Shown here piece by piece: positions 12,901 through 24,499 of a stretch of 64,000 nucleotides of DNA. The notes under the pieces were generated by a model. It was not told the DNA's origin. It made no database searches and worked only from the letters and a program-made list of their open reading frames with translations. A program made the translations under genes and the position numbers. Location: positions 70,974 to 134,973 of the forward strand of contig VZSE01002913.1 in the NCBI GenBank assembly GCA_013398275.1. Reading direction: 5' to 3'. Numbering within the stretch: position 1 is the stretch's first letter; each line of letters begins with the position of its first letter. Source of the stretch: Promerops cafer. Lineage: Eukaryota; Chordata; Aves; Passeriformes; Nectariniidae.

Positions 12901-13674
12901 CTATTCTTAAAGATTCTTTGCTTTTCACCCACCAAGACTGACATTAATTGATTGCTCACTTATCGGAGCCTGTAATGGATATGTGGTACCAACATTCAGC
13001 GAAAATGTTCCTCCTCTTGTTCCCTGAATTCGCCTTAATCACCTGTTTCCTTCTGAAATACCGAACACCCACCACACACAACTCTAAGGTATAGATACTC
13101 ACTTTCTAAGTCAATGGCACAGACACTAAGATTTTTACCAGTACCACTGGAAGATTCAGGAAATGCCAGAGGAACTAAGGAAAAAGCCTCCTCAGAAAAG
13201 ATTCTCTGGCCACTACTGTTTTTTAATCTGAAAAATCTTGCTGATTGGCTCAGTCATACATGTCTATGTTAGATTCTTTCCAGCCTTTAGCACTTTAAGA
13301 AAACTTGTGCTCTTAGTTTTGCCTAGCTCTCCTCACCCACTCAGGAAAAACAAGACTGCTGTGTGCACAGTATGCTGAGAAAATACTACTGTGATCTTGC
13401 CAATATTTCCGTCATTCTAAATGTCAATAATTAAATTTTGCTAAAATTTTGTTTTCAAGATCCACCTTTTGAATTCATAGTTCTCTCCAGAGACCAAGTA
13501 TCATCCAATGTGGCAAAGACTGTTCAGGTTCTGTTCCCCAGTATCAACAAAATGCTTCTCTTATGTTGTCAACATACCATATCTCACATCTTCCAATTTG
13601 GTCAGATTAAAGAATTTCTTCAGAGGCTGTTTCGGGTCCAGTGGCTCCACAATGCGTATGAAAGGGTTGCTCAT
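754..13674 (-). CDS. ACO1: Aconitase 1 / iron regulatory protein 1, coding exons 2-11 (5' half of gene)
   Basis: ACO1 is the cytosolic protein that works either as a [4Fe-4S] aconitase (citrate to isocitrate) or, without its cluster, as the repressor/stabiliser that binds iron-responsive elements in ferritin, transferrin-receptor and other mRNAs. Ten exons joined on the minus strand give an uninterrupted frame of 449 codons plus one base, about half of the usual 889 residues. All visible splice sites are GT/AG and all phases match. Key residues fall at exactly the mammalian IRP1 numbers: Gln86, Asp125-His126, Asp205-Ser206-His207, Glu302, cluster ligand Cys437, and the RNA-contact residues Arg269, Ser371 and Lys379. 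There is no insertion like the extra cysteine-rich segment of IREB2 (IRP2), which rules that paralogue out. The other cluster cysteines (503, 506) and the C-terminal domain 4 lie beyond the left edge. No frameshift or stop is seen, so the gene looks functional. Confidence 0.97.
2172..2288 (-). CDS. ACO1: ACO1 exon 10 (residues 358-396)
   Basis: The acceptor is GAACAG and the donor GTAGGG. It encodes VVELDLHTVVPCCSGPKRPQ and then DKVAVSDMKKDFETCLGAK. Ser371 and Lys379, which contact the IRE terminal loop in the mammalian structure, are both present at the same numbers. The exon is 117 nt (39 codons), phase 0 at both ends. Confidence 0.97.
3285..3385 (-). CDS. ACO1: ACO1 exon 9 (residues 324-357)
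   Basis: The acceptor is TTTTAG and the donor GTTAGA, a slightly weak donor. It encodes GRDKEKVMCTKRYLEAVGML then RDFKNSSQDPDFTQ. This is a surface helix and linker of domain 2/3 and is more divergent from mammals than the neighbouring exons, as expected. The exon is 101 nt and ends in phase 0. Confidence 0.95.
3830..4001 (-). CDS. ACO1: ACO1 exon 8 (residues 267-323)
   Basis: The acceptor is TAACAG and the donor GTGAGT. It encodes [40 protein letters not shown] and AAFFPVDDISIGYLIQT. Arg269 contacts the IRE loop in the mammalian IRP1-ferritin RNA complex (established knowledge). Cys300 and Glu302 in the MCPEYGA motif are conserved. The exon is 172 nt and ends in phase 1. Confidence 0.97.
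4970..5109 (-). CDS. ACO1: ACO1 exon 7 (residues 220-266)
   Basis: The acceptor is GTGCAG and the donor GTAAAT. It encodes [20 protein letters not shown] and the rest of the domain-2 core, through VTSTDIVLTITK. The exon is 140 nt; it completes the phase-1 Gly codon from exon 6 and ends in phase 0. It follows a 2.7 kb intron. Confidence 0.96.
5110..7198 (-). other. ACO1: ACO1 intron 6, part without recognised repeats
   Basis: This is the left 2.1 kb of intron 6 (the whole intron is 5110-7815). It is AT-rich, with no open frame of note and no recognisable element. The right part of the intron is an old LTR. Confidence 0.65.
7199..7757 (+). mobile_element. Old endogenous retrovirus LTR (solo), same family as 14427-15012
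   Basis: Read on the plus strand, this stretch aligns by eye along its length with the reverse complement of the LTR at 14427-15012. Shared blocks include the CACAGCCAGGACAGCTGACC segment at about 7424, the GTGGGAAAAAC-like region before it, and the end block ATTCTCTTCC ... GGAGTGAGGAAGTGACTGG at about 7676-7720. It is clearly more diverged than the second copy, so it is an older insertion. No internal retroviral genes or second LTR lie beside it, which suggests a solo LTR. It sits in intron 6 of ACO1, antisense to the gene. Family name not assigned; boundaries are approximate. Confidence 0.7.
7816..7999 (-). CDS. ACO1: ACO1 exon 6 (residues 159-219)
   Basis: The acceptor is TTTCAG and the donor GTAGGT. 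It encodes WGSQAFKNLRIIPPGSGIIH, then the YYPDSVVGTDSHTTMIDGLG signature. Asp205-Ser206-His207 form the aconitase active-site triad. The exon is 184 nt and ends in phase 1. Its donor lies only about 60 bp from the right end of an old LTR in intron 6 (7199-7757). Confidence 0.97.
8104..8173 (-). CDS. ACO1: ACO1 exon 5 (residues 135-158)
   Basis: This short 70-nt exon has acceptor TTGCAG and donor GTACCA. It encodes QSDSLQKNQDLEFERNKERF then EFLK. Ser138, described in mammals as a protein kinase C phosphorylation site that destabilises the Fe-S cluster, is conserved. It is separated from exon 6 by the smallest intron seen here, 104 bp (8000-8103). Confidence 0.95.
8174..9477 (-). other. ACO1: ACO1 intron 4
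   Basis: This is 1.3 kb of AT-rich intron between exons 4 and 5. I see nothing recognisable in it. Confidence 0.7.
9478..9615 (-). CDS. ACO1: ACO1 exon 4 (residues 89-134)
   Basis: The acceptor is TTGTAG and the donor GTAAGA. It encodes [20 protein letters not shown] followed by the ICPADLVIDHSIQVDF motif. Asp125 and His126 are the conserved aconitase active-site pair. The exon is 138 nt, phase 2 at both ends, so skipping it would keep the frame. Confidence 0.96.
9616..11685 (-). other. ACO1: ACO1 intron 3
   Basis: This is 2.1 kb of AT-rich intron. There is a short A-rich low-complexity run near 11310-11330. No exon, RNA or transposon is recognised. Confidence 0.7.
11686..11854 (-). CDS. 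ACO1: ACO1 exon 3 (residues 33-88)
   Basis: The acceptor is ATGCAG and the donor GTGAGT. It encodes the start of domain 1, from LPFSIRILLEAAIRNCDEF through VMQHKNVEVPFKPARVILQDF. Gln86, the counterpart of an active-site glutamine in mitochondrial aconitase, is present in ILQDF. The exon is 169 nt and ends in phase 2. At residue 33 this bird has Ala-Ser where mammals have Gly-Arg; the rest is near identical. Confidence 0.96.
11855..13577 (-). other. ACO1: ACO1 intron 2
   Basis: This is 1.7 kb of intron with a GT-rich stretch near 12665-12750 (TTGGGTTGGTTGTTG-like, low complexity). No further exon or repeat family is recognised. Confidence 0.65.
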
Positions 13675-13698
13675 GGTTGTTCAAGACCGTTAGTGTCC
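13578..13698 (-). CDS. ACO1: ACO1 exon 2: start codon and N-terminus (residues 1-32)
   Basis: The acceptor (TTTTAG) ends at 13699; 24 untranslated bases then precede the ATG at 13674-13672. The protein starts MSNPFIRIVEPLDPKQPLKK, the typical IRP1 N-terminus. The start is chosen because it matches the known family start and lies in a reasonable context (AACCATGA). The exon ends with RY plus one base (phase 1) before the donor GTATGT at 13577. Only the coding part, 13578-13674, is translated. Confidence 0.96.
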
Positions 13699-13930
13699 CT
13701 AAAACAAAAGAAAAATCAAGGACATTTTCATGACATCTGTCCTTCACACAAAGTACATGTCCCACAGTCTACAATGTATCTATCCCACACACAAAGGCCT
13801 GTACCAGAGGAAAAGGTACTGTCAGTCATTCCCCTTTCACCACAAATCTACTTGTAACACATCCTCAGAGATAAAAGGTCTGAAGGAAGATAGGAGTATT
13901 GTGAAAAATACAGACACACTACATGGTTTA

Positions 13931-14320
13931 GAATCATAGAATCTTTAAAGCTGGGAACAACCATCGAGTCCAACTGTTAACTGAGTATCTACCACTAAAC
14001 CATGTCCTCAAGTACCACATCCACCCACCTTTACCCATTTCCCTGGGCAGCCTATTCCAATGACTGGAACAAATTTTTACTAATATCAAAGATAAACCTC
14101 CCCTGGTGCAGCTTGTAACACGTTTCATCCTGTCTCTAGCTGCCTGGGAGAAGAGACTGACCCCACCTGGCTACATCCTCCTCTCAGGGAGTTGTAGAGA
14201 GTGATAAGGTCTCCCCTGAGCCTCCTTTTCTCCAGGCTAAACCTCAGCTCCCTCAGCCACTCCTCACAGAACCTGTGCTCTGGCCACTTCACTATCTTTG
14301 CTGCCCTTCTCTGGACACAA
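13931..14320 (-). mobile_element. CR1 LINE 3' fragment (minus strand)
   Basis: The segment starts on the plus strand with GAATCATAGAATC, the reverse complement of the CR1 tail. It continues with the typical CR1 3' region in reverse: the TGGGCAGCCTATTCCAATG block, the CTCAGGGAGTTGTAGAGAG block and the TCTCCAGGCTAAACCTCAGC block. It ends in CTTCTCTGGACAC, where many CR1 fragments share homology. It is 5'-truncated and lies in ACO1 intron 1, in the same direction as the gene. Confidence 0.9.
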
Positions 14321-14426
14321 TTTCACAAAGGAATTCAATGTTTCCATTATTCACTTCTTTACACTGTTTCTAGACAGTCATCTGTGATACACAAACCGCC
14401 ATGACAACATAGTCCCATTTCTTAAG

Positions 14427-15012
14427 TGTGTTGTGGTTTAAGCCCAGGTAGCAACTGAGCAACCACAGCCACTCCCTCACTCCTTTCTGGTGGGAAAAGG
14501 AAGAGAATCAGAGCAGCAAAACTGAAAAAATTCGTGGGTTGAGACAGAGATGGTCTGATAGATAAAGCAAAAGCTAAACCTGCAAGCAAAGCAAAACAAG
14601 GAATACATCCACCTCTTCCATAGGCAGGAAGGTGCTCAGCCATCTCCAGGACAGCAGGGCCCCATCACACCTCACGGTGATTTGGGAAGACAAACACCAT
14701 AATCCTGAGCATCTCCCTCTTCCTTCTCCTCACAGCTCTATATGCTGAGCATGACGCCATATGCTGTGGGATACCCCTTGGGTCAGCTGGGGTCAGCTGT
14801 CCCAGCTGTGTCCCCTCCCAGCTCCCTGCAGAGCCCCAGCCTCCTCACTGGTGGGGTGGGTGAGGAGCAGCAAAGGCCTTGGCTCTGTGTAAGCCCTGCT
14901 CAGCAATAAGAAAATCATCCCTGTGTTATCAACTGTTTCCAGCACAAATAAAAACATATCCCCATACTAGCTATTAGGGACAAAATTACCTCTATCCCAG
15001 CCAAAGCCAACA
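14427..15012 (-). mobile_element. Endogenous retrovirus solo LTR
   Basis: A segment of about 585 bp begins TGTTGTGGTTT (from 14429) and ends CCAAAGCCAACA; the ends form a short TGTTG inverted repeat as in LTRs. It has the look of a well-known avian LTR family: TTTAAGCCCAG, GGTTGAGACAGAG, CAAGCAAAGCAAAACAAGGA, TATGCTGAGCATGACG, GGTCAGCTGTCCCAGCTGTG and CTCTATCCCAGCC blocks. I judge retroviral sense to be the minus strand, the same as ACO1. There is no internal region on either side, so it is a solo LTR formed by recombination. No clean target-site duplication was found. It is less diverged than the sister copy at 7199-7757. Confidence 0.8.
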
Positions 15013-17415
15013 GAAGTAGCATTGATCTAAAGCTAAACTGACAGACATTTGCATTCAAAATTACAAACAATTAAACAAAACCAGAAAACACTATTGTTTT
15101 GAGACAGAAAGTATTATAGACTAAGATTACACATGCTATCAGAGACAAAAAGAACCCTTCTAATTTCAGAAAGATTTTAGGGTCACCACAAAAGAAAATT
15201 TACGTGGGCTCTATTTTAAACATCATTTTAGTTTGAGATATTTTCTTTTTTTGTTGTTGCTTGCTGATTCACGATTTTTGTGGATTAATGGTTTGGTGGA
15301 CAAAGCATTCCTCTGCGACCTAGGACTTTTAGGTTCACATACAGAAGTTAAAGGACCCTGAGATATTCCCCATAGCAAAGCCAACTAGCAGCAAGGGACT
15401 TAAATTCACTACAGAAATATCTCTTCATGTCCAGAAAAGGTTAACCATACACAAACTACTTAATGGAACACTTCCTAGGACACATTGAAGACCTGAACTC
15501 TGCCCAAGTCTCTTCTGGAAGCACTGGCTTAGGCCAACACATGCCAAGGATCAAGCTAGCAATTTAACAGTGAGAACAATTCTCTTGCAGTGCCTGGCAA
15601 CGTTCCCAATCATGATTAAAATTTTTTTAGAAGAGAGATAATCACAAGCCTGATTTCCAGATCTGTTGATGTTTTCCCAGAGTACTGTCCCTGTCTTCAT
15701 TCAAGTAACATCTTCTCTTGCCCCAGTTTTTCAAACAAGAAAACTCACAACAAGGCAGGAGATACACATGATAGGCCTTGGAGATTGGTGCAAAAGGATG
15801 CACAAAGTCCAGTATTTGTTAAAAACAGACAAAGCAAGGCCAAAGAATTAATTTATTTATCTCACCTGCTAGTTTCATGGAATGTTCAGGAAATACTACT
15901 ATGTGGAAAACATCTAAAGTATTCCAGTATTTTCAAAATTCAAAATCCATCTATTTAGAAGACAACCACAGAGAAATAGCAGAAACGGTAACAAAAGAAG
16001 GTCCAGGGTCTAAAGCAGCAAGATAACATAAGAGAAAGAAAAATTTCCAAAATTCTTTCAAAGAAAACAATGGATGTTTCTAGATAAAAAGCTGAATGTC
16101 CAGAGAAGCTGGAAGGTCAGCAAATGAACAGACTGCAAACACACACACAACCTCAAATCCATTACCTCTCACATTTCCATTGACAAGTTATTTTCTGAAA
16201 CTCCCCAGCTTTGCAGATACTCACCCTGTACACAAGCCCCTAAAGTTGTAGGTGTCATGATCTTTAAACAGCATAAACTACTAGCTATTCCTCTAAGCAA
16301 ATTCTGTGCTTCTATAACTAAGCATGATCAAAATGAATTTCTTCCTTCCTCTTCTTGCCAGCTACCCTCCTGCTAAGATTTACTTCTTTGCATTCCACTT
16401 TGAGAACATTATTTTATGCATATCAATTTCTCATGGGAAAGTCTAAGAGTAGCTGTAGATAGAAAATATTCGGATATCCCCTGACAGAAAAAGCAGATCA
16501 TTAATTTGATATGACCATGAGTCCACTGTAGTCAGTTCACATATTCTCATCCAAGTATAAAATGCAGCTTGAACATTTTCCATCCAAGTCCATGTCTTGG
16601 CAAATCACAGCAGAAATTCAAGATGCTATGACACATTATCTACGTGTTAACATTACTTTACCAGACATTACCCTCTTCAGTGAACAGAGTTTTTATAGTT
16701 CACAGGATGAGATACTTCAGTACAAATCTCCTCTGATCAGTGAGTTACACAAATAAGCCAAACTGGGCTGACCAAGGCCTAATCACAAGCTCTCTTCGTC
16801 TGCCTGGTCTCACTGATATGAACAATGCTGTTACAAACCTGGAAGTCATTTAGAAATACCTGAAAAGAGGTAAAAAATCTAGAAAAAATACCAACTAGCA
16901 GCATTACTGTAGCAAATTTCACAGAGCCAGGGAAGCCTCAGTCATACCAACTACTATTTCCACACAGTAAATTATAAACCAAGTGGCCACAGCACAGAAC
17001 TCTAAACTAGTGATTTGCCAGAAAATCTGGGGGCAATACTCTGCACACAGTATACCAAAACTTTTAAAGTCATCCTTGCAACAGATACAGGTTAACTTTT
17101 TTATTAACTTGATCCACGTTAACTTGTGATTGAAGCACAATATTTATTCATGTTTTGCAGGCACTGAAATGTAAATATGCAAACATGGGGGAGCACACAT
17201 CTGTCTGCCTGGAACTGGTGCAGCACGCAGGGTTGCGTGCTGACCGTGGCCATTGTGTGACCACATCAATACCTGCTCAGACATACCAAAACAAGCACTT
17301 GATCTTCTGCCTAACAACCTTAAAACTGTTTCTGTGGAGATTACATAAAAAATGTGGATCATTCAAACCTGAAAATGCAGAACTGGAGTTAAAGAGGAGC
17401 ATCTCATTACTGACA

Positions 17416-17530
17416 CAGACTCACAGAATGAGTTGGAAGGGACACAAAAGGATCACCAAGTCCAAGTCAGTGGTCTGTATGGTGTTCTAATCCACAGCCT
17501 TGGCAATATTAGCGCCATGCTCTGACCAAC
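17416..17530 (-). mobile_element. CR1 LINE 3' end fragment (minus strand)
   Basis: ACTCACAGAATGAGTTGGAA followed by GGGACAC...GGATCACCAAGTCCAA matches the reverse of the CR1 tail (the usual form is CACAGAATCAGTTGGAAGGGACC ... ATC.AGTCCAAC). The next block, CTTGGCAATATTAGCGCCATGC then TCTGACCAACGGAGCTAA, also resembles the family. It is heavily truncated. Confidence 0.65.
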
Positions 17531-20500
17531 GGAGCTAATATCAGAGTACTGGAACCTTCTTAAAGGGTTGCATGACGTGTATGAAGTGTGTCAGACAAAC
17601 AACAGCCTTATTTTAGCCCTTCCTTGGTGCCTACTATTAACATTCTGAGAACACCCACAATTTGGCCCACTCTACTGCTGATCATCTTTGAATCTGAACT
17701 CCCTATCAATATTGTTTTCCACTCACCTTGTTCATCAATGCAGTTATTACTGCGCCACCACACTCAATCTCTTGTTAGAATACACCTCAATTCACCCAGA
17801 CTGCACATCAGCTCACCACAGAAAGTCTGATTTCTGTTTTTTCCCCTCTCCCTTGGAGAAGCAGAAGTACAGAAAGATTGTAACAGGAGGGGTAAATTTA
17901 TTTGGACAAGGCCATAACTTTCCAAATATAAAAAAAGGAAGCTGTTTTTTGCAAATGCAACTTCTTGCCCTTTACGGTAGAGAATGAACCCTTGGCCACA
18001 ACAGCTGTCTCTTGCTGTTTGTATCCCTATATATGACACAGTTCAAAGTTCTCTGGAAACACAAGTTTTACACTGTGATACTCTAAAAAAGTTTTTAAAC
18101 AAACAAAACCTTAGTACAATATTCCTCACTTTGTCTGTATAGAGTGTGCCAGCAAACTCAGCTTTTACCATGAGACCTCAGATGTTCACTAGCACCAAAA
18201 GATCATTGCAAAGATGCCTGCTGGCTGTACTGCCTGTGAGGAGCTCTGTCCTGAAGGACACACCCTTTGATGATCATGACATGCAAAGAAACATGCACAA
18301 GTCCAAGGGGACAGAAGGAAAAAGGTGTCTGTCCATCCTCTTTCCTTGTCTTCTCTTATTCATTAATCAACTACAACAGATACATTCAAAGTATATTAAA
18401 GTCTTATGTGGATGTCCATAAAAAGGATTTAAGTGAAGTTACTTAAAATATTTTCTTTTTTAAAAAAAGAAAAAACATTCACAGGAGACTTCAACATATG
18501 TTGTACGTGTGCTTTCAAATCTTCAGCTGTTGAACTTTTCTGAGTATCTAACACAAACACAGTACTAGTCACATCACAACAACACTGACTGTAAAAAAAG
18601 GAACTGGTTCAGTTTAAAGCACATTCTTGATTGACAGTGACTCCTTGACTCTACTTCAGATCCCTTTAAAAGCAATTGTGTAACTTGGAGCAATGACAAC
18701 AAATAAATTTTACTGAAATTAATGGAATTGAGAAAACATCATAATATATCCCGTAACTTTGCACTTGCAGAAATTATCTCATGAAGATCATAGAGAGGGA
18801 AGAAATGTATTTAGCCTCTTGCCATACCTGAGAAAAAGTCTGAAAACTGTTCCAGACATCACTTTATAACATACTACTCTACTCTCTTCAGAGTTGAAGG
18901 TGAAACTGAACACAGCTAGTCAGACTAAAAGCGGCAATCCCACATCACAAAAAAAAAAAAATTGTTTTTAAAAGGCACAGCTGCACTTATACTCATTGAC
19001 TGTAAAGAGATCCATACTATCAACAATATGTATTGTTTTGGGGTTTTTTAGAAATATCAGAGCATCCCACTCATCTCTCACCATCCAGAAAAAGAGAAAA
19101 CTGCAGCACATGGAGTAGTTTCCTACATACATGCTGACAGTAAATCATGCTCTTTCTGTAGTACACAAAACAAATGTTTACAGAAGACTCATGATTAGTA
19201 ATAATCACATTTATGACAGAAGTACCTGACAACAAACCAAAGACACAGATTGTTTGACCTGCAGAAAGGGAAAAAGGCTCTGGATGAGAAAACTTCTGTC
19301 TAAGCTTCAGGCCACAAAGTAGGAACAGAACAGCCATGGTTATTCAGCATTTTAGTACAGACATATATTTAATCTCACTTGGAGAAACGTGTTTCCACAA
19401 TTGCTTTTTCTATTCCATCTTTTGTTTCTTAGTTGCTGTCTTTCCAATTATGAACGGGTGCCTATGTTATTAATGATAAGAGGTTAATTTTAGACATCTC
19501 TTCATAAAACTAAACACCTAGTATCTTAACTAAAACAGATTTAAAGTAGTAAATGTTTTTTCTCCTGGAATGTGGGTAAATTCCTGGCCATCGCTGGGAA
19601 GCACACACTCAGCAAAACAGCAGTTTAATTTAAACATTTTACCAGACTCTAGAAATGCTAAAAAAGATTACACTCAGGCAAAGCAAAGACACAATTTTAT
19701 CAGTCATCAAAAAAAAGGGGAAGGCTCAGACTTGCTGGTACTTGCAGGAAATTTGTGAAGAAACATGACAAAATATGATGTTTCGTTGACTGAAAACTGG
19801 GAAAAAAGGAGGTGAGCTGGCAGGACCACCATGGTAACAGTCCTTGCCTGGTGATAAGGCAGGGCATAGACAAGGTCCATGGCCTTGCTTGCAAAATGCA
19901 ACATTCTTCATCCATGTTGAATCTGATCTTGCCACCTCTGTTGCAATTATTACTCCTACGCCCACAAGTTATTTCCCTTGGTTTTGTCCACTCAAATGAC
20001 TGCCACTGTATGTATCTGTACTTAGCTGCCAAGTTTGCAACAAGCACCTCCAGGCAGCAAAAGCAAGCAACTTAAAAATCTAAGCAGAGGTGCAGCAGAG
20101 CAGCAGGCTACTGAGTTATAAATTCTTCATCACAACATTGAGCATGCACTTTGTGACATTACTAGCAGTCACATATAGCTGAACAGCACTTCTTTAATTA
20201 AGGGCTATTGCTCAGTTCATCTGAGCCTCTAAAACTTAGATAGCTCTTCTCATTCTTCACATTCTGCTCAGCAGGGGACCTCCATTAAAAAGGTGATGAC
20301 TAGTTCCAGTTTACCTCAGTTAAAGATGGCACAGCCATGAATAAAGACCTCTGTGCAGGTCCAGCATGTAGGAACTTCCATCATACTGGAACTGCACCAT
20401 GTTCTGTGCATGCCTACCTTACCCAAAAAACCAAGGAGGAAGAATACCCATGTTAACAAAACTCAGCATTTTTCATATGGAAAAGCAACCTCTTCAGTAT

Positions 20501-23500
20501 CAGTCAGGTGTTTAAAGTAGTAAAACTTCGCTAAGTAAATCCATCCATAATTCAAGTCAGTTTAGAAAGAAGATCCTAATAAATACATTTGTGTGGCAGG
20601 AATTTTTTTTAGTTTAAATATTCAAATTGTCTAAGAAAAATTGTTTTTGTTACACTGAGTAAATCGACAGACAGATAGAGATGACCAGACACATGACAAC
20701 ACAGCAACAAAAAACCCCACCTACCCACCAAAAAAATGGCAAAAACCCAACAAAACAAACCATAAGCAAAAAAACTCTCGAGCCCACACATGCCCCCAGC
20801 ATTTGGGTAGACTTCAACACCAGAAGTAGAACAAGCAGAGTCTTGTTTTATAAAAATATAAAATGCTATAATTACTTTTGGATGTACAAAGAACAGATGA
20901 GTGCAATTACTGTTGCAATAAAGACAGTTTTTTTCTTTTGATTTAGAGAAGCTCTTATTATTTAACGCTTACTCTACCTGTGGCAGATAAGGCCACTATA
21001 TAACAAATATACACTGTTCCATTGCTGCTAACAGACACTGAGGAGATTTCAGCAGTTAAAGAGACTGGAGAAAAAAATCTTTGTGTTTCTTCGTTACACA
21101 GAAAGTTCCATCATGACATATAGATGCTTAAAGAGAAGTCCACTAACAACTTGATGACTGAGCAACTATTCCGCCGGTATAAACTACATCAATATTCCAC
21201 ACTGGAAAAAATGCAGTAATACAAAAAGGAGGGTTTCTTAAACGATCCCTAGGCAAAGTTTCAGGGAACCCCCTTCAACTTCAATGCTCAAGAGAAACAC
21301 TGTACTGGAGCAAACAGAGCTTTGGACTGCTGATGCTCCTGCTTTCTCCTGCTGCCTGAAACTTTTGACTGCAATGCTAAAATACTTATTTATTCAGATC
21401 CTTAAAGTGCTAAACTTCCAACACACTGAACAGGTTGCTAATTGCAGATTCCCATAATCTGTGTATTTCATAGGCTGTCATAAGTATTCTGACCATTTCA
21501 CTTTGTTAGCAATGCTGTATCGCACATATTGGAACTGAAAGTTTAGGTCAGAGATGAAGTTTGTGAAATCAAACACTGAGGTCTTAAAGTAACTCCAGCA
21601 CCAAGTGAGCTCATATAGGTCTTGTCTCGTAGAGGTCTCACCAGCCTTTGGTAACCCAGGCAAGCACACATACATAGTGTGCTCTCATGTGCTCTCAGAC
21701 AGCCTCTGAAATGCAATCCAGTCTTAACAAAATCCAGATCATAACTAAGCAGGTGTAAGCATTAAGGGAATGCTTTGTCAGCACACTCACTACTGAGTGT
21801 CCCAGATAAAACTAGAGACTAATTTTCTTTTTTTGCTACAGGAAAATGAGCAGCATTACACCCGAGAGTAAAAGGAAGCTTATCTGGAGACTACCAAACA
21901 CTGAAAAATGAAGTGTTGAAATTTTTTTCCCACCTCCTGAAAGAGCAACTCTGAACTTTAACCTACTTCCTACCTCTATACAAACTTGCTGCTCAAACTT
22001 TTTTACCCTCTGCTAGTACTCTTAGACTGTTCATTAACAAATACGCAGCTTGGACCAGTTTTAACAAAGAACTAGCTTTCAGTGTTAGTTAGAAAAAACA
22101 CAAAACCAACATGGATGTGCTGCAAGAAGTGTGGAATACAGAGCATGTGTACAAAGATTTAGTCTGAAATTCTGGTTCGATTTCAAAAGGCAGGATTAAA
22201 AGACATCTCAGTATTGGTCTGTTTATTTCAAAAGACTCGTGTGAAGGGTGAAGAAATGCAGCAGAGGTGTATGGGAAAGGCAAACAAAATGAGAGTATTG
22301 TGAATCAGCTCTGTACTCATGCCATTACCATTATACTAGCTCTATAAACTGCTCTTTCTGCACCTTGAAAACTACCTTTTCTGCAACTTGAAATCTGAAC
22401 TGTTTCAGAGCTACTGAAGATATGTAGGTGGAAGGACTCCTTTCAGGATGAAGAACTGATGAGAGGATTACTTCTGTTGTGAAATAATCTGACACTGTGG
22501 GGTCCTAACTTTTCACACCATGTCAAGACAAATCCTGAATTTGTTGTCTGGAAATAAAGATAATTTTCTCAGACCAAAACCTGCTACCTGCAATCTCAGC
22601 AGCTATTCAACTATTCATGTAGATGAATCCAGCTTTCAAACACCCACAGCTTCAATCTGTAAGGAGAACAAGTGCGTCTCTAATATAATTTCACAAACTC
22701 AAACTAGCTGTTAACAGAGTTTACTGAAGCTCACTGGAGAGGCAAATTAAGTTCCACTAACCATTTTTAAATCAACTTTTTTGTAACAGTTTTCACACAG
22801 AAAGGGTAGGCAAAAAAACCCCCAAACAACCAAAATTAGCACACGCTTTCACAAGCATCTGAAGTCCTGACCCTACAGCTGTGAGATGTCCAAATTCTTT
22901 CAAGGAAGTGCCAGATACCTAGAGGAAATCTTCTGAATTAATCAAACCCTAAGGCAGCAGTGAAGGCAAAAACCCTGAAAAAAATTTATCTCCTTTTCAC
23001 ACAATTAAGACACCTCTCTACCTTCTCTACATTTCAAGACACAAAGGGACCACTCTTTTATTCACGCCTTTCCATTTAGCTTAAGTGGATTGTTACTCCA
23101 AGAAGGGAGCAAATTTCCAGCTCTTACTCTCACTCAGAATCCTACAGTGAGAGTCTATGCTGGAAAACACTAGCAAAAGAGATTTGTTCCATTTCTTACT
23201 ATTCAAATGTTATTTCTTCTCTAATTTTCTGCACTTACTGTTTTGGCTCTTCCACCATTACATAAAAACTAACGGTATTAAACTAGAAGTGCATCATCCT
23301 CTCACCAAAGACAACCAGAGAGAAAGAAAGGTGCTAAATTACAAATATGATATGACAAAAACCTGTAGTTTGAAAGCCCTATGGTCTTTTCAATTCAGCA
23401 ATACTGCATGACATACTCTGTAAAGCACTGCTAAGTGATCAGACTTCTTTTTACATGGAAAGCTTCTCCAGGAATCTCCTCTATCTTATAAAGGCTGAGA

Positions 23501-24499
23501 TGATTAAAGTATTGATAATTTTTCTAATAACTCGTCACACACACCACAGATCCTGGAAGGCACAAGATTCAACTGCACTTCCTACTCTATGCCCATTACA
23601 CTCCTCTTACTTTCTTTGAAGCAGTAACAATCCCCAGAAGTTTATTAGGACATTCTGATGAAGCACAATTGCTTTTAAGCAAAGCATTACTAAATAAACA
23701 TTCCAGTGTTAATATTTCTCTAGGGTGGTCTTCCTTTACTTCGGTTTTGTGGATTGATAAAGCTAGTCTGAACAATAGCAACAGCACTGAGTACTCAAGA
23801 GATATTAATTCAATTTCAATTGTTTGGAGAGAGAATCCTCTGTTTTAGACCAAGTTTCCTGCTGATACTAAAAAATACTAAAGTCCAGGTCTCTCCGTCT
23901 TCCCGTTATCGCCCTCCCCCCACCTTCACTAGCTTTAGAGGTGGAAGCTAAATATCAAAGTACAACCTCCAGTTAAAAAATAAACGGGAACTGTGGTGAT
24001 ATTATGAAACATGGAAACATAGTGAACATAAACAGGGACTGATCCAAACATATACCTTATCCAGTTACTGAAATTGGGCATCTCCACTGCCATAGTCCTA
24101 AGCCACGTTAAATTAGAAGGCAAATACCCACGTCTTGTGACCTCGAGGCCTGTTAAAGAACACCTGCACCTGCTGTCTGTGCCATGAACATGAAACAGAT
24201 TATTCTGTCACCCAAAATTATTAAAACCCAAAACTTTATAGGCATCACCTTCCAATTATTTTCTTCCATTCTTTCCCTGTCCCACTTATGTTGCAGATCT
24301 ACTGAGGTTTTTTGCAACACAGAGAAGTTGCTGTGTGCTTGATACGTATACTTTGCACTATCCTCTACTATTTAGATACTACTGAAAAACCAGTAGACAA
24401 GGCTCGAGCTTTTCAAGGAGAAAAATCAATGTTAAAGCTTCACCTACATGAGGACAGGGCAGCACAACTTCTCTTCCATACCCGCTCTTCTCGAGCTAA

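Noticed and set aside
754..13674. Possibility that the gene is IREB2 (IRP2) or mitochondrial aconitase ACO2
   Set aside because: No IRP2-specific insertion between the exons, and residue numbering and wording match IRP1 throughout; ACO2 is far less similar.
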